From a virus, in IMG/VR virus record IMGVR_UViG_3300034407_001878, positions 1 through 23,183 of that record: a DNA stretch of 23,183 nt; one strand, written 5' to 3'. Numbering within the stretch: the first letter of the stretch is position 1; each line of letters starts with the position of its first letter. The notes below the pieces were generated by a model that did no database searches, was not told the origin of the DNA, and was given only the letters and a program-made list of their open reading frames with translations. This document shows, in pieces, positions 12,368-18,199 of the stretch. The position numbers were made by a program, and so were the translations under genes.

Positions 12368-12511
12368 CTATTCTTCTACCCTGCTTGTCAATGCTTCACG
12401 CTTAAAACCCATACTTAGGTATACGTTGATCTCGTGTTGTAGTTCTTCCTCTGAAAGCCCTTCTTGATCTACTTGACCATTTATTAATAATTCATAAGTT
12501 GTTTCCCACAT
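12368..12511 (-). CDS. Small hypothetical early protein (47 aa)
   Basis: The ORF reads MWETTYELLINGQVDQEG, then EEELQHEINVYLSMGFKREA, and stops with TAG at 12368. It has one of the best ribosome sites in the window (AAAGGAG, 7-8 nt before ATG), placed directly behind the stop of the preceding gene. The protein is acidic and likely an alpha-beta hairpin. No family was recognised. Operon position and ribosome site are the evidence for it being real. Confidence 0.72.
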   Translation of the reverse strand: MWETTYELLINGQVDQEGLSEEELQHEINVYLSMGFKREALTSRVEE

Positions 12512-12524
12512 TTGAGTTTCTCCT

Positions 12525-12698
12525 TTAGTTGTAAATTACTACTGTTTGTTTTGCTTTGAGATCGAACTGCATGATGTTCGTTGTGACTACCACACGGTTC
12601 AGTGTCTCATAGTTACTGACTTTGACTAGCTTGCCAAACTCGGTGCTCATTCCGGCTTCGAGTTCTTGGGCTTGTACTCTTACTATTTCTTTAATCAT
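12525..12698 (-). CDS. Small early protein, paralogue of the 21223-21396 product
   Basis: The 57-residue ORF starts MIKEIVRVQAQELEAGMSTE and continues with FGKLVKV, then NIMQFDLKAKQTVVI. The gene at 21223-21396 encodes the same layout: QAKDLQIGMYTEFGKLVEV and VLQFDIKKNKPVEI. They are clearly paralogous small beta-barrels, each in a different early operon. The start follows ACGAAAGGATAAATTCC, the common ribosome-site block of early genes but without a promoter here. Function is unknown. The shape 'L..GM.tefGklv.v' followed by 'l.fd.k....v.i' is reminiscent of small nucleic-acid-binding or SH3-like barrels, but this is only a shape analogy. Confidence 0.78.
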   Translation of the reverse strand: MIKEIVRVQAQELEAGMSTEFGKLVKVSNYETLNRVVVTTNIMQFDLKAKQTVVIYN

Positions 12699-12747
12699 GG
12701 AATTTATCCTTTCGTTGTTAGTTGCTTAGTTTGACGTATTTGCTTGT

Positions 12748-13032
12748 TTATAGCCCTAGATGTCCGACTGTGTGTCCGATTGCGCTTGCTCGACCTATTT
12801 TATTTTGTGCGTACGTTCCGAGTAAAGATTGGAGATTGTTCTTCCAGTTTGTTATAGATGCTTCGTTCCATATTCCTCGGTAGTCGAAGTATTCATTTGC
12901 ATGGTCGTCTAATTTGTATTCCATTGTTTCAAACTCTGCTTGGCTCATTTGATCTTTTGCGCTGTTTAGTCTTTCCCACGCTGTCCAAATTAGGGCTTCT
13001 GCTTCTGTCATTTTTTGTATTTCTAAATTCAT
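12748..13032 (-). CDS. Hypothetical early phage protein, first gene of operon
   Basis: No family was recognised. The 94-residue protein is helical and aromatic-rich (EALIWTAWERLNSAKDQMSQ, then YFDYRGIWNEASITNW). No membrane segment or metal site is present. The ATG at 13032 follows ACGAAAGGACAAGCACC. An in-frame ATG at 13068 on the predicted +1 would add MEQTINNERTST. It is the first gene downstream of early promoter copy 5 and heads an operon of six genes that ends with the three-hairpin RNA. Confidence 0.72.
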   Translation of the reverse strand: MNLEIQKMTEAEALIWTAWERLNSAKDQMSQAEFETMEYKLDDHANEYFDYRGIWNEASITNWKNNLQSLLGTYAQNKIGRASAIGHTVGHLGL

Positions 13033-13114
13033 GGTGCTTGTCCTTTCGTTGTTTATCGTTTGCTCCATATGTATACCATATCAGGACTTTTTCAGAATGT
13101 AAACATTATCTTAC
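13033..13114 (-). promoter_or_regulatory. Early promoter and leader copy 5
   Basis: The -35 TTTACA is at 13103-13098, with a 17-bp spacer and -10 TATGGT at 13080-13075. After 6 nt the 36-nt leader begins ATGGAGCAAACG at 13068. This copy differs from the others by A to G at leader position 6, which would give a G-U pair with the antisense loop. It drives the operon that carries that RNA. Confidence 0.85.
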
Positions 13115-13138
13115 ATATTTCTTCCTTTTTTTTGACAT

Positions 13139-13173
13139 CTGATAACAGCTACCGTTTACAGTAAAATTGGGTT
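13139..13173 (+). promoter_or_regulatory. Late-type leaderless promoter for secreted-protein operon
   Basis: CTGATA (13139-13144), a 17-bp spacer and TAAAAT (13162-13167) are followed by 6 nt and the ATG at 13174. A consensus TTGACA (13132-13137) lies 7 bp further upstream but at a 24-bp spacing. It lies back-to-back with early promoter copy 5. Confidence 0.7.
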
Positions 13174-14613
13174 ATGTCTGCTACCCCCTTGTTTGTTTTC
13201 AGTAGAGCCATGTTGGCTGTGCTACTTATCGTGGCGTGGTTAGCTCCTGCGAGGGCGCAAGCAACGACTTGTGAGACAACAGAAACAGGTTGGGACTGTT
13301 CGATAAATATCACCACATACGGTGAAGGACCACGCTTTACATTCACTATCACAGAAGACCAAACAGTAGTCGAGATAGTTACTTATACAAGTTTGACTTG
13401 TGACGACCATGCCACAGGGCAAAACACTGACACTTATGCGGCTGACCCATACCTAAAACTATATGATGACGGTGAGACACTTCTGTTTGAAGATGACGAC
13501 AGCGCCTCACATAACGATGGCACAAATCTATGTTGGGACTCATACCTTAATGTGACCTTAGACAGTGGCGACTATGAACTGTATGCAACAGCCTATGATG
13601 CGGACACCATTGGGGCGTACACGCTTGAAGTATCAGGTGGTGAATGGGATATGGAAGAAGAAGAACCAGAACCCACCCCGACTCCTACACCAGAACCGGA
13701 ACCAACTCCTGAACCGACACCCGAACCTGATCCCAGTCCAACTCCGACTCCAGAGCCGACACCCAATCCAACTCCTGCGCCAACGCCTCAGCCAACACCA
13801 GATGAAGATCCAGAACCAGAGGAACCACCACAACCCGTTCAGCCACCAGAACCTGCACCAACGCCAGAACCTTCACCTCAACCTACTCCGACACCAGTAC
13901 CGCCACCGACTTTTGAATTTGATTTTGACTTTGACATTGATGACATCCTAATCCCAGATGGTGATGTTACAGACGATGACCTTATTTTTATTCTGCCAGA
14001 TGACTTTGACTTTGACGAATTAGAAATTGATGAACTGTTTATTGACGACTTAGAAGGGAACAATGATGAAGAAGATATTGACGAATTACCAGAGATTGAA
14101 GATTTCGAAGATGAGGAAGAAGAACCAACTGATAATAATGAAGAACCATTTGATGAAGAAGAACCAGAAGAAATAGAGCCGGAAGAACCGGACCCAGATT
14201 TGGAAGATTTAGGAATACAAGAATTGATTGAAGATGATGAACAGTTACAAGAACTGATTGAAGAATTAGAAACCGAAGATGTATTGGAAGAAATACTTGA
14301 GGACAATACAGACTTCTTCGAAGAAGCAGAAGACGAGGAATTAGAACAGATATTTGAAAAAGCGCCAGAGATATTCAATGAGGCACCAAAGGAAGTCAAA
14401 GAAGAATTTGAAGCAGAGGTTAATGTGTTTAGTGGTGCATTTGATGATTACGAAGCAGAAGGGCAGAACGTTACCGTTGGTGAACGGCGAACAATCGTGG
14501 CGGCAACAGCAGTAGTTAGTGCAGTTGCTATTCAAGCACGACCGACACCAACGCAGATTATGAGCGGACCGAGTAGCGGTCCATCAACAGGAACAGTACG
14601 CAGAAGGAGGTGA
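13174..14613 (+). CDS. Large secreted protein: PPC-like domain, Pro/Thr/Glu repeats, acidic tail
   Basis: The 479-residue product begins with a clear Sec signal peptide (hydrophobic [13 protein letters not shown], cleavage likely after ARA, residue 28). Residues 30-150 contain Cys pairs and a beta-sandwich with [19 protein letters not shown] and [11 protein letters not shown], like bacterial pre-peptidase C-terminal (PPC) domains. Residues 155-245 are a Pro-rich linker of PTPEP-type repeats. Residues 246-420 are extremely rich in Asp and Glu. Near the end, [18 protein letters not shown] is a hydrophobic stretch, followed by a basic RRRR. It heads a late-type operon with small membrane proteins and a nuclease. 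It may act at the cell surface, in lysis or in superinfection exclusion; this is inference. Repeat-driven length variation is likely. Confidence 0.75.
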   Translation: MSATPLFVFSRAMLAVLLIVAWLAPARAQATTCETTETGWDCSINITTYGEGPRFTFTITEDQTVVEIVTYTSLTCDDHATGQNTDTYAADPYLKLYDDGETLLFEDDDSASHNDGTNLCWDSYLNVTLDSGDYELYATAYDADTIGAYTLEVSGGEWDMEEEEPEPTPTPTPEPEPTPEPTPEPDPSPTPTPEPTPNPTPAPTPQPTPDEDPEPEEPPQPVQPPEPAPTPEPSPQPTPTPVPPPTFEFDFDFDIDDILIPDGDVTDDDLIFILPDDFDFDELEIDELFIDDLEGNNDEEDIDELPEIEDFEDEEEEPTDNNEEPFDEEEPEEIEPEEPDPDLEDLGIQELIEDDEQLQELIEELETEDVLEEILEDNTDFFEEAEDEELEQIFEKAPEIFNEAPKEVKEEFEAEVNVFSGAFDDYEAEGQNVTVGERRTIVAATAVVSAVAIQARPTPTQIMSGPSSGPSTGTVRRRR

Positions 14614-14614
14614 T

Positions 14615-14800
14615 ATGTTCCAAAGATTAAGTAAAGAGATTTTGTTTTTGTCGCTAACGATAGGCGGAACACTTTTGGTTCTCATTACACTATCGGGTAG
14701 CACGCTAGAAAAAGGTATATACATTTCTGCAATTTCTTTAGTCGCTCATCTGTTGGGTGTAGCTATTGAAGATTGGCAAGAACGGAACCCGAATGAATAA
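14615..14800 (+). CDS. Small two-helix membrane protein, holin-like
   Basis: The 61-residue protein has two membrane segments: about residues 9-29 (ILFLSLTIGGTLLVLITLSG) and 34-51 (GIYISAISLVAHLLGVAI), with a charged C-terminus (EDWQERNPNE). It has the strongest ribosome site in the window (AGAAGGAGGTGAT), immediately after the stop of the secreted-protein gene. Size and topology fit class II holins or small phage membrane effectors. Together with the next gene it could form a second holin pair, separate from the one at 9669. No family-specific motif was recognised. Confidence 0.68.
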   Translation: MFQRLSKEILFLSLTIGGTLLVLITLSGSTLEKGIYISAISLVAHLLGVAIEDWQERNPNE

Positions 14801-15059
14801 AACCGCATCCACTATTATGACGGTCATTGGCAGGATATTCGCAACGTTCGTTTATCAAGCGATGGCTGTCATAGGTGGGGCGTCAATTATTGGCGGTATA
14901 GATACAACCAAGGCGGCGTTACTTTCTGGGATTACTGCTGTCGCTACTGTGTTGCAAAAGCTGGCGGCGGCGTATGCTGACGATGGTAAAATAACATTAG
15001 AGGAATTGGATGCGGCGTTCAGAATGAACTCTGCTCCTTCATCAAAGGAAACAGAATGA
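14793..15059 (+). CDS. Holin-like small membrane protein
   Basis: I chose the ATG at 14793, which overlaps the end of the preceding gene by 8 nt; the frame also extends to a TTG at 14766. The 88-residue product contains the segments TVIGRIFATFVYQAMAVIGG and AALLSGITAVATVLQKLAAA, followed by DDGKITLEELDAAF. The first two resemble r1t-like holins, with the 'TkaallSgitAv.tvlq' second helix. The last has the D-x-G-x-I-x-x-x-E pattern of an EF-hand-type calcium loop, but a single loop in a phage protein is weak evidence. The context is a possible second lysis cassette or membrane-effector operon. Confidence 0.68.
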   Translation: MNKTASTIMTVIGRIFATFVYQAMAVIGGASIIGGIDTTKAALLSGITAVATVLQKLAAAYADDGKITLEELDAAFRMNSAPSSKETE

Positions 15060-15421
15060 GCAAAAATAATTTATACCATTACCGAGCGGAACTTGACCGT
15101 GTTGTTGATGGAGATACAATCGATGTAGTTCTTGATCTCGGCTTTGACTTACATCTGAAAGCACGCATTAGGTTTGTTGGGATTAATGCACCGGAATCGA
15201 GAACAAGGGATTTGGTTGAGAAGCAGAAAGGTCTTGAAGCAAAAAGGTTTGTTGAAGATTGGTTAGGTAACTGTGACACTATTATTGTGCAAACACAGTT
15301 GGATAAGAAAGGTAAATTTGGGCGCATACTCGGCAACATTCTAAACGCTGATGGCGCTTGCTTAAATGACGAAATGGTTTCCTTGGGTCACGCTACTCCC
15401 TACGATGGGGGTAAACGTTAA
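15056..15421 (+). CDS. Staphylococcal nuclease-like (thermonuclease) protein
   Basis: The 121-residue protein has the SNase core: DRVVDGDTIDV (residues 14-24), ARIRFVGINAPES (36-48) and KFGRILGNI (87-95). Arg39, Glu47 and Arg90 correspond to the catalytic Arg35, Glu43 and Arg87 of staphylococcal nuclease. The calcium ligand Asp40 is replaced by Asn44, as is seen in other phage and bacterial members. There is no signal peptide, so it acts in the cytoplasm, plausibly on host DNA or RNA. The start overlaps the upstream stop (ATGA) with AAAGGA ahead of it. It is the last gene before a bidirectional terminator. Degrading host nucleic acid late in infection is inferred. Confidence 0.85.
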   Translation: MSKNNLYHYRAELDRVVDGDTIDVVLDLGFDLHLKARIRFVGINAPESRTRDLVEKQKGLEAKRFVEDWLGNCDTIIVQTQLDKKGKFGRILGNILNADGACLNDEMVSLGHATPYDGGKR

Positions 15422-15423
15422 AA

Positions 15424-15460
15424 ATAAAGAAAGCCCCCACCGAAGTGAGGGCTTCTTCTG
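15424..15460. terminator. Bidirectional terminator after nuclease gene
   Basis: AAGCCCCCAC (15431-15440) and GTGAGGGCTT (15445-15454) pair with one mismatch around CGAA. A-rich AAATAAAGA lies left (U's for minus-strand RNA) and CTTCTTCT right. It separates 15421 (+) from 15471 (-). Confidence 0.82.
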
Positions 15461-15470
15461 AGAGTCTTTC

Positions 15471-15764
15471 TTACTCGCTCCACCCTTCGCCATTAAGTTC
15501 TGTTAAGACTTCTTCGAGATCTCGGATGCTATCAACTTCTCCTCGAAGGAACTTCATTTGCCTTCTTGAATGCTCTGCATCTGCTTGTAATTTATTAAGT
15601 TCTGCTTGTAGTTCTCGGATTTGATTCTTTCTATTAACTTGCTCTTGCTTAACGGTTAGATACTTTAGATCTGTTTCGTTAAACTCTGGGCGAAGGTTCT
15701 TTACTGCCTCTATGTTTTTCTTTACGTTAATAATTAATTTGTAATAAATTATTTGTGTGTTCAT
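15471..15764 (-). CDS. Hypothetical early coiled-coil protein
   Basis: The 97-residue product begins MNTQIIYYKLIINVKKNIEA and is almost wholly helical, with heptad-like spacing over residues 38-80 (QIRELQAELNKLQADAEHSR). A short coiled coil or helical hairpin is expected. No enzymatic motif is present. The ATG at 15764 follows ACGAAAGGA, and an in-frame ATG at 15794 on the predicted +1 would add MEQNTTKGKS. It is a single-gene early unit ending at a bidirectional terminator. Such small coiled-coil proteins often bind and inhibit host proteins, but that is speculation here. Confidence 0.75.
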   Translation of the reverse strand: MNTQIIYYKLIINVKKNIEAVKNLRPEFNETDLKYLTVKQEQVNRKNQIRELQAELNKLQADAEHSRRQMKFLRGEVDSIRDLEEVLTELNGEGWSE

Positions 15765-15840
15765 GGATTTTCCTTTCGTAGTATTTTGTTCCATAGGTTC
15801 ACCATATCAGGACTTTTTCAGAAAGTAAACATTATCTTAC
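15765..15840 (-). promoter_or_regulatory. Early promoter and leader copy 6
   Basis: The -35 TTTACT is at 15829-15824, with a 17-bp spacer and -10 TATGGT at 15806-15801. After 6 nt the 30-nt leader begins ATGGAACAAA at 15794, in frame. Its TACGAAAGG matches loop 1 of the antisense RNA over 9 nt. The dyad ends 5 nt before the stop of the upstream operon, so that operon probably reads through. Confidence 0.85.
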
Positions 15841-15844
15841 ATAT

Positions 15845-16084
15845 TTATCTAATTATTTTGTACCAGTTATCCCATATCAAAGCTGGGTGCGCCCCAAGAT
15901 TAACGGCGTAACGGTCAGCCATAACCCAATTTATTCGACCACGTTGTAACAACTTAACGTAGCTGTCTCTTGAGATGCCGAGTGCTTCTGCTCGTATCCG
16001 ATCATTGTTGGGGAGGTTCCTGTCATCAAAATACTGGTCGAGTGGTTCAGTAGGTAAATAAGTTCGTGTATATGTTTCAGGCAT
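15845..16084 (-). CDS. Small HTH (Cro/XRE- or excisionase-like) DNA-binding protein
   Basis: The 79-residue protein has a helix-turn-helix at about residues 31-70: RIRAEALGISRDSYVKLLQR, then ADRYAVNLGAHPALIWDNW. The 'lGis...v.k...rg.i....ADryA..lG.HP..iW..W' pattern is typical of small phage DNA-binding proteins that pick a site on DNA. It overlaps the DUF2958-like gene by 8 nt and ends the operon from promoter copy 7. It is a candidate for binding the early-promoter dyad GTAA-N8-TTAC, though nothing in the sequence proves this. The other candidates are the HTH proteins at 17279 and 11828. Confidence 0.72.
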   Translation of the reverse strand: MPETYTRTYLPTEPLDQYFDDRNLPNNDRIRAEALGISRDSYVKLLQRGRINWVMADRYAVNLGAHPALIWDNWYKIIR

Positions 16085-16409
16085 AAATGCGACCTTCGTT
16101 TCGTGCTTTCTTTGCGTATTCTCCTATGGTTCTGTCGGCTTCGAAATATTTGTCTTTCTGAATACCGCCCCATGATCGGCAGTTGTTTAATTCTTCTGCG
16201 TCTATGTAACCAAGTTCTGGGAATCCTGCTCCGAGATCACAGAGGGCGAATCCTTGCCCGTTCTCGTCTAGTTCAGTGATGAGCCACGTTGCTTGCATGT
16301 AAAAGTATTTGACGACTGGTTTATGGTCGATACCTCCATGATGTGCGGCTGACTCTTTACTGTTCAGTAATAGTTGTTGTGTTTCTTTCTTCGTTAACCC
16401 TTTCAACAT
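16077..16409 (-). CDS. DUF2958-like protein
   Basis: The 110-residue protein contains KPVVKYFYMQATWLITELDE, GFALCDLGAGFPELGYIDAE and a following EL with a charged end. The order 'pvvK.F......WL.tE.d....fgl.DLG.g.pElGY....EL' is the signature of DUF2958, found on mobile elements and phages and of unknown function. I chose the ATG at 16409 after GAGGGG; the upstream in-frame ATG at 16430 would add seven residues and lies inside the preceding gene. Both ends overlap neighbours by 7-8 nt, typical of this compact operon. Confidence 0.78.
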   Translation of the reverse strand: MLKGLTKKETQQLLLNSKESAAHHGGIDHKPVVKYFYMQATWLITELDENGQGFALCDLGAGFPELGYIDAEELNNCRSWGGIQKDKYFEADRTIGEYAKKARNEGRIYA

Positions 16410-16609
16410 TGTTGCCCCTCTCGTTTCCATTGTTCTTCTTCTCGTTGTCCCATTAAGGCGTTTGTTTCTCTTTCTAGCTGTTCATGGAAACCCTTTTCTT
16501 GTTCTTCTGTGAAACCGATTAGGGTAAATTTGGTTTTGAACTCGCCACGTTCATCTGCTTCACCGTAATGTTCTATTTCGAAAAGTTTGTTTTCTTCGTT
16601 GTCGCTCAT
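16403..16609 (-). CDS. Small hypothetical early protein (68 aa)
   Basis: No family was recognised. The start chosen is the ATG at 16609 (MSDNEENKLFEIEHYGEADE), which overlaps the stop of the membrane microprotein as ATGA and follows GGAG. A longer frame back to 16696 would cover that gene and is less likely. The product is acidic at the N-terminus with an alpha-beta pattern (GEFKTKFTLIGFTEEQEKGF) and a charged C-terminal helix ending QREEEQWKREGQQC. The stop overlaps the ATG of the DUF2958-like gene. It is cytoplasmic and of unknown function. Confidence 0.68.
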   Translation of the reverse strand: MSDNEENKLFEIEHYGEADERGEFKTKFTLIGFTEEQEKGFHEQLERETNALMGQREEEQWKREGQQC

Positions 16610-16713
16610 AGCTCCACTCCTTCTTCTTCTAACCACATGTTCATTATGTAGAGTAGGGAACCAGTGAAGAAGATTAACTCGACTGCGTATCCCCAATGTA
16701 ATCCGTTAAGCAT
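16606..16713 (-). CDS. Membrane microprotein (35 aa)
   Basis: The ORF reads MLNGLHWGYAVELIFFTGSL and ends ...MNMWLEEEGVEL. Residues 7-28 form one hydrophobic segment flanked by an acidic C-terminus. It is embedded between two genes with overlaps: the ATG lies inside the end of the 16706 gene (8-nt overlap) and its stop overlaps the next ATG as ATGA. A good ribosome site, AGAAAGGA, lies 5-6 nt upstream. The exact fit between neighbours and the ribosome site make it credible despite its size. Its role is unknown; single-helix phage proteins can modulate host membrane enzymes or exclusion. Confidence 0.7.
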   Translation of the reverse strand: MLNGLHWGYAVELIFFTGSLLYIMNMWLEEEGVEL

Positions 16714-16897
16714 GGTGTTCCTTTCTTTTCATCTCTTCGATGCGTTCGCCAGCCCAAGCTAACCGACCTTCTATGTTCCATAAAACTTTGAGGTAATCGG
16801 TTTCGCTGTGGTCTTTCATTGTGTTCTCCACCATTTCTCCAAGGTCGGTGTAGAACCCATCTGCTATTTCTTCTATCTGTTCATCTGATAGTGCCAT
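16706..16897 (-). CDS. Small hypothetical early protein (63 aa)
   Basis: The product MALSDEQIEEIADGFYTDLG continues to RLAWAGERIEEMKRKEHHA. It is helical, acidic at the start and basic at the end, with no recognised family. The ribosome site is AACGAAAGGATAAATT, the block shared by early genes. The gene follows the stop of 16937-17206 by 39 nt without its own promoter, so it depends on promoter copy 7. Its last 8 nt overlap the membrane microprotein. Confidence 0.7.
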   Translation of the reverse strand: MALSDEQIEEIADGFYTDLGEMVENTMKDHSETDYLKVLWNIEGRLAWAGERIEEMKRKEHHA

Positions 16898-16936
16898 AAT
16901 TTATCCTTTCGTTGTAGTTGTTTATATGAGACTTGC

Positions 16937-17206
16937 TTAGGCTAGTTCTTCTTTGGTGATTACGAAATCGTTTTTGATGTTTGTGTAAACTCCGGCGCAC
17001 CGTTCATATGCTTTGAATACTTCATCGTCGGTGTCTTTATCAAATTGGGCATCGAAAATTGTCTTGCTATATTCTGCGTTTGCTTTTCCCAGTTTTTTAA
17101 GAATTGCTATTGCATCTTCTCTGGGTGTGTCGTCTACTGTTGGGTAGATTATCTCGTAGTGATCTGCAAGGTTGTTAAATAGCTTGGTTATTTGTTCTAT
17201 GGTCAT
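16937..17206 (-). CDS. Hypothetical early phage protein
   Basis: The 89-residue helical, acidic product starts MTIEQITKLFNNLADHYEII and contains DDTPREDAIAILKKLGKANA. No family was recognised. The ATG at 17206 follows ACGAAAGGA; an in-frame ATG at 17236 on the predicted +1 would add MEQNTTKGKS. It is the first gene of the operon driven by promoter copy 7 (six genes to 15845). Confidence 0.72.
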   Translation of the reverse strand: MTIEQITKLFNNLADHYEIIYPTVDDTPREDAIAILKKLGKANAEYSKTIFDAQFDKDTDDEVFKAYERCAGVYTNIKNDFVITKEELA

Positions 17207-17282
17207 GGATTTTCCTTTCGTAGTATTTTGTTCCATAGGTATACCATATCAGGACTTTTTCAGAAAGTAAACATTATCTTAC
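17207..17282 (-). promoter_or_regulatory. Early promoter and leader copy 7
   Basis: The -35 TTTACT is at 17271-17266, with a 17-bp spacer and -10 TATGGT at 17248-17243. After 6 nt the 30-nt leader begins ATGGAACAAA at 17236. The stop codon of the upstream HTH gene (17279-17281) lies within the dyad at 17267-17282, showing how tightly the two units abut. Confidence 0.85.
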
Positions 17283-17479
17283 ATATTCTTTTCATATTTT
17301 CTTATTTCAATAATCACCGTTTGACGAGTCACACCACACAGTTCTGCTATCTGTGTTTGAGTTAGTTTTTTGTTCTTCCAACATTCAAACCAAATGCGTC
17401 TGCGTTCATTCATTAACTCGGTTAGTTTGCTTTGTGTTTCTTGTAGTTGTGTTGTGTTTGTTTTTACTGCTTCGACCAT
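17279..17479 (-). CDS. Small HTH protein (sigma region 4 / resolvase-type helix-turn-helix)
   Basis: The 66-residue protein has an N-terminal coiled-coil-like helix (TTQLQETQSKLTELMNERRR) and a C-terminal HTH: KKLTQTQIAELCGVTRQTVI. The Q-x-x-I-A-x-x-x-G-V-x-x-x-x-V pattern is a standard HTH, like that in sigma region 4 or recombinase HTH domains. The basic C-terminus (EIRKYEKNM) may add DNA contacts. It starts as TAATG overlap with the RusA-like gene and ends the long 21396-17279 operon. It is a candidate regulator of the early promoter family or a small helper of replication. Confidence 0.75.
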   Translation of the reverse strand: MVEAVKTNTTQLQETQSKLTELMNERRRIWFECWKNKKLTQTQIAELCGVTRQTVIIEIRKYEKNM

Positions 17480-17880
17480 TAGATATTCTCCTTTGATTTA
17501 AGGTCGGTTATTACTAATCGGAGTCCGTCATCTTTCCACTTCACGGATTTCCAAAACGTGATGCTTTCAATGTATTTGTCATTGTCGTCATCAAGAATGT
17601 TTGCGTCAACTAAACCATCGATAGCGGCTTTTGCTGTTGGGTATACTGCGGCTGGGTCTGCTGACTGTTTCAGATTCACCACTAGCGGCACAATATCAAT
17701 ACTGACGTATTCAAGTTTCGGTATTTTCTTTGATAACGCTAACCAAGCAAAGCGTTCTCGTACTGCTTTGACTTCTTTCGCCCTTGTGTAGTAATGCATT
17801 GTGCGTTCTTTGTTCATCGTGAATGGTCGCACCATGTCATCTATCGCCCATCGGCGTGGGACTTTCTCATTCTGTTCCAT
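17479..17880 (-). CDS. RusA-like Holliday junction resolvase
   Basis: The 133-residue protein fits the RusA endodeoxyribonuclease family in length and motifs. A conserved Asp at about 75 (DPAAVYPTAKAAIDGL) and the acidic cluster DDDN at 97-100 correspond to the catalytic carboxylates; 'D..N..K...DgL...g.i.dDd' is the family pattern, with Lys84 and Asp88 in place. RusA cuts branched DNA during phage recombination and packaging. Its ATG overlaps the HNH gene by 14 nt. The first codons MEQN resemble the early leader peptide but arise in a different context (see rejected items). Confidence 0.8.
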   Translation of the reverse strand: MEQNEKVPRRWAIDDMVRPFTMNKERTMHYYTRAKEVKAVRERFAWLALSKKIPKLEYVSIDIVPLVVNLKQSADPAAVYPTAKAAIDGLVDANILDDDNDKYIESITFWKSVKWKDDGLRLVITDLKSKENI

Positions 17881-18199
17881 AGGCGCTCCGTATCAGTCCT
17901 AGTTTCATTGCTTCAGCCACATTGTCGTGAACCCAACGGTGACACATTCTGCAGATAGCTACACTGTTCGCCCTATCGAGTATTGAACCACCTTGTGACC
18001 GTAGATGCGGTTCATGTATTTCTGTTGAGTATCTTGTGCAGACGTTCGGTATTTTTGCTTCACACCATTTTCGGTTCTCTAGTTCTTCTTTGACGAACGT
18101 TCGGCGCTGTCGTTGTGTTCTCGCTCTGCGTTTGCTAATTGGGGCTAGTGACCCTGTTCTCTTTAATGGTGTGTTTCGTTTAAGCGGTGTCCGTTTCAT
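17867..18199 (-). CDS. HNH endonuclease-like protein
   Basis: The 110-residue protein has a basic N-terminus (MKRTPLKRNTPLKRTG), then WCEAKIPNVC (Cys46, Cys54), EIHEPHLRSQGG (His62), NSVAICRMCHRWVH (Cys83, Cys86, His87, His91). These give a treble-clef HNH with zinc-binding cysteines and the central His. The start is the ATG at 18199, overlapping the upstream stop as ATGA; an ATG at 18220 would add seven residues and lies inside that gene. In phages such proteins act in packaging with the terminase or as recombination nucleases. Here it sits with a RusA-like resolvase, pointing to DNA recombination or processing. Confidence 0.83.
   Translation of the reverse strand: MKRTPLKRNTPLKRTGSLAPISKRRARTQRQRRTFVKEELENRKWCEAKIPNVCTRYSTEIHEPHLRSQGGSILDRANSVAICRMCHRWVHDNVAEAMKLGLIRSAYGTE

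Noticed and set aside
13132-13137. TTGACA as the -35 of the secreted-protein operon
   Set aside because: It gives a 24-bp spacing to TAAAAT, while CTGATA two bases further on fits the 17-bp rule shared by the other late promoters. It cannot be excluded as an alternative with a 19-bp spacing to TACAGT.
13878-14399. Long minus-strand Ser-rich open frame opposite the acidic protein
   Set aside because: It is the mirror of GAT/GAA-rich codons in the plus-strand gene. It has no ribosome site or promoter, and the Ser runs are composition artefacts.
17866-17880. MEQN start of the RusA-like gene as a ninth early leader
   Set aside because: ATGGAACAGAATG resembles the leader start, but there is no -35, -10 or dyad upstream and the bases encode the HNH C-terminus in another frame. 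Probably coincidence.
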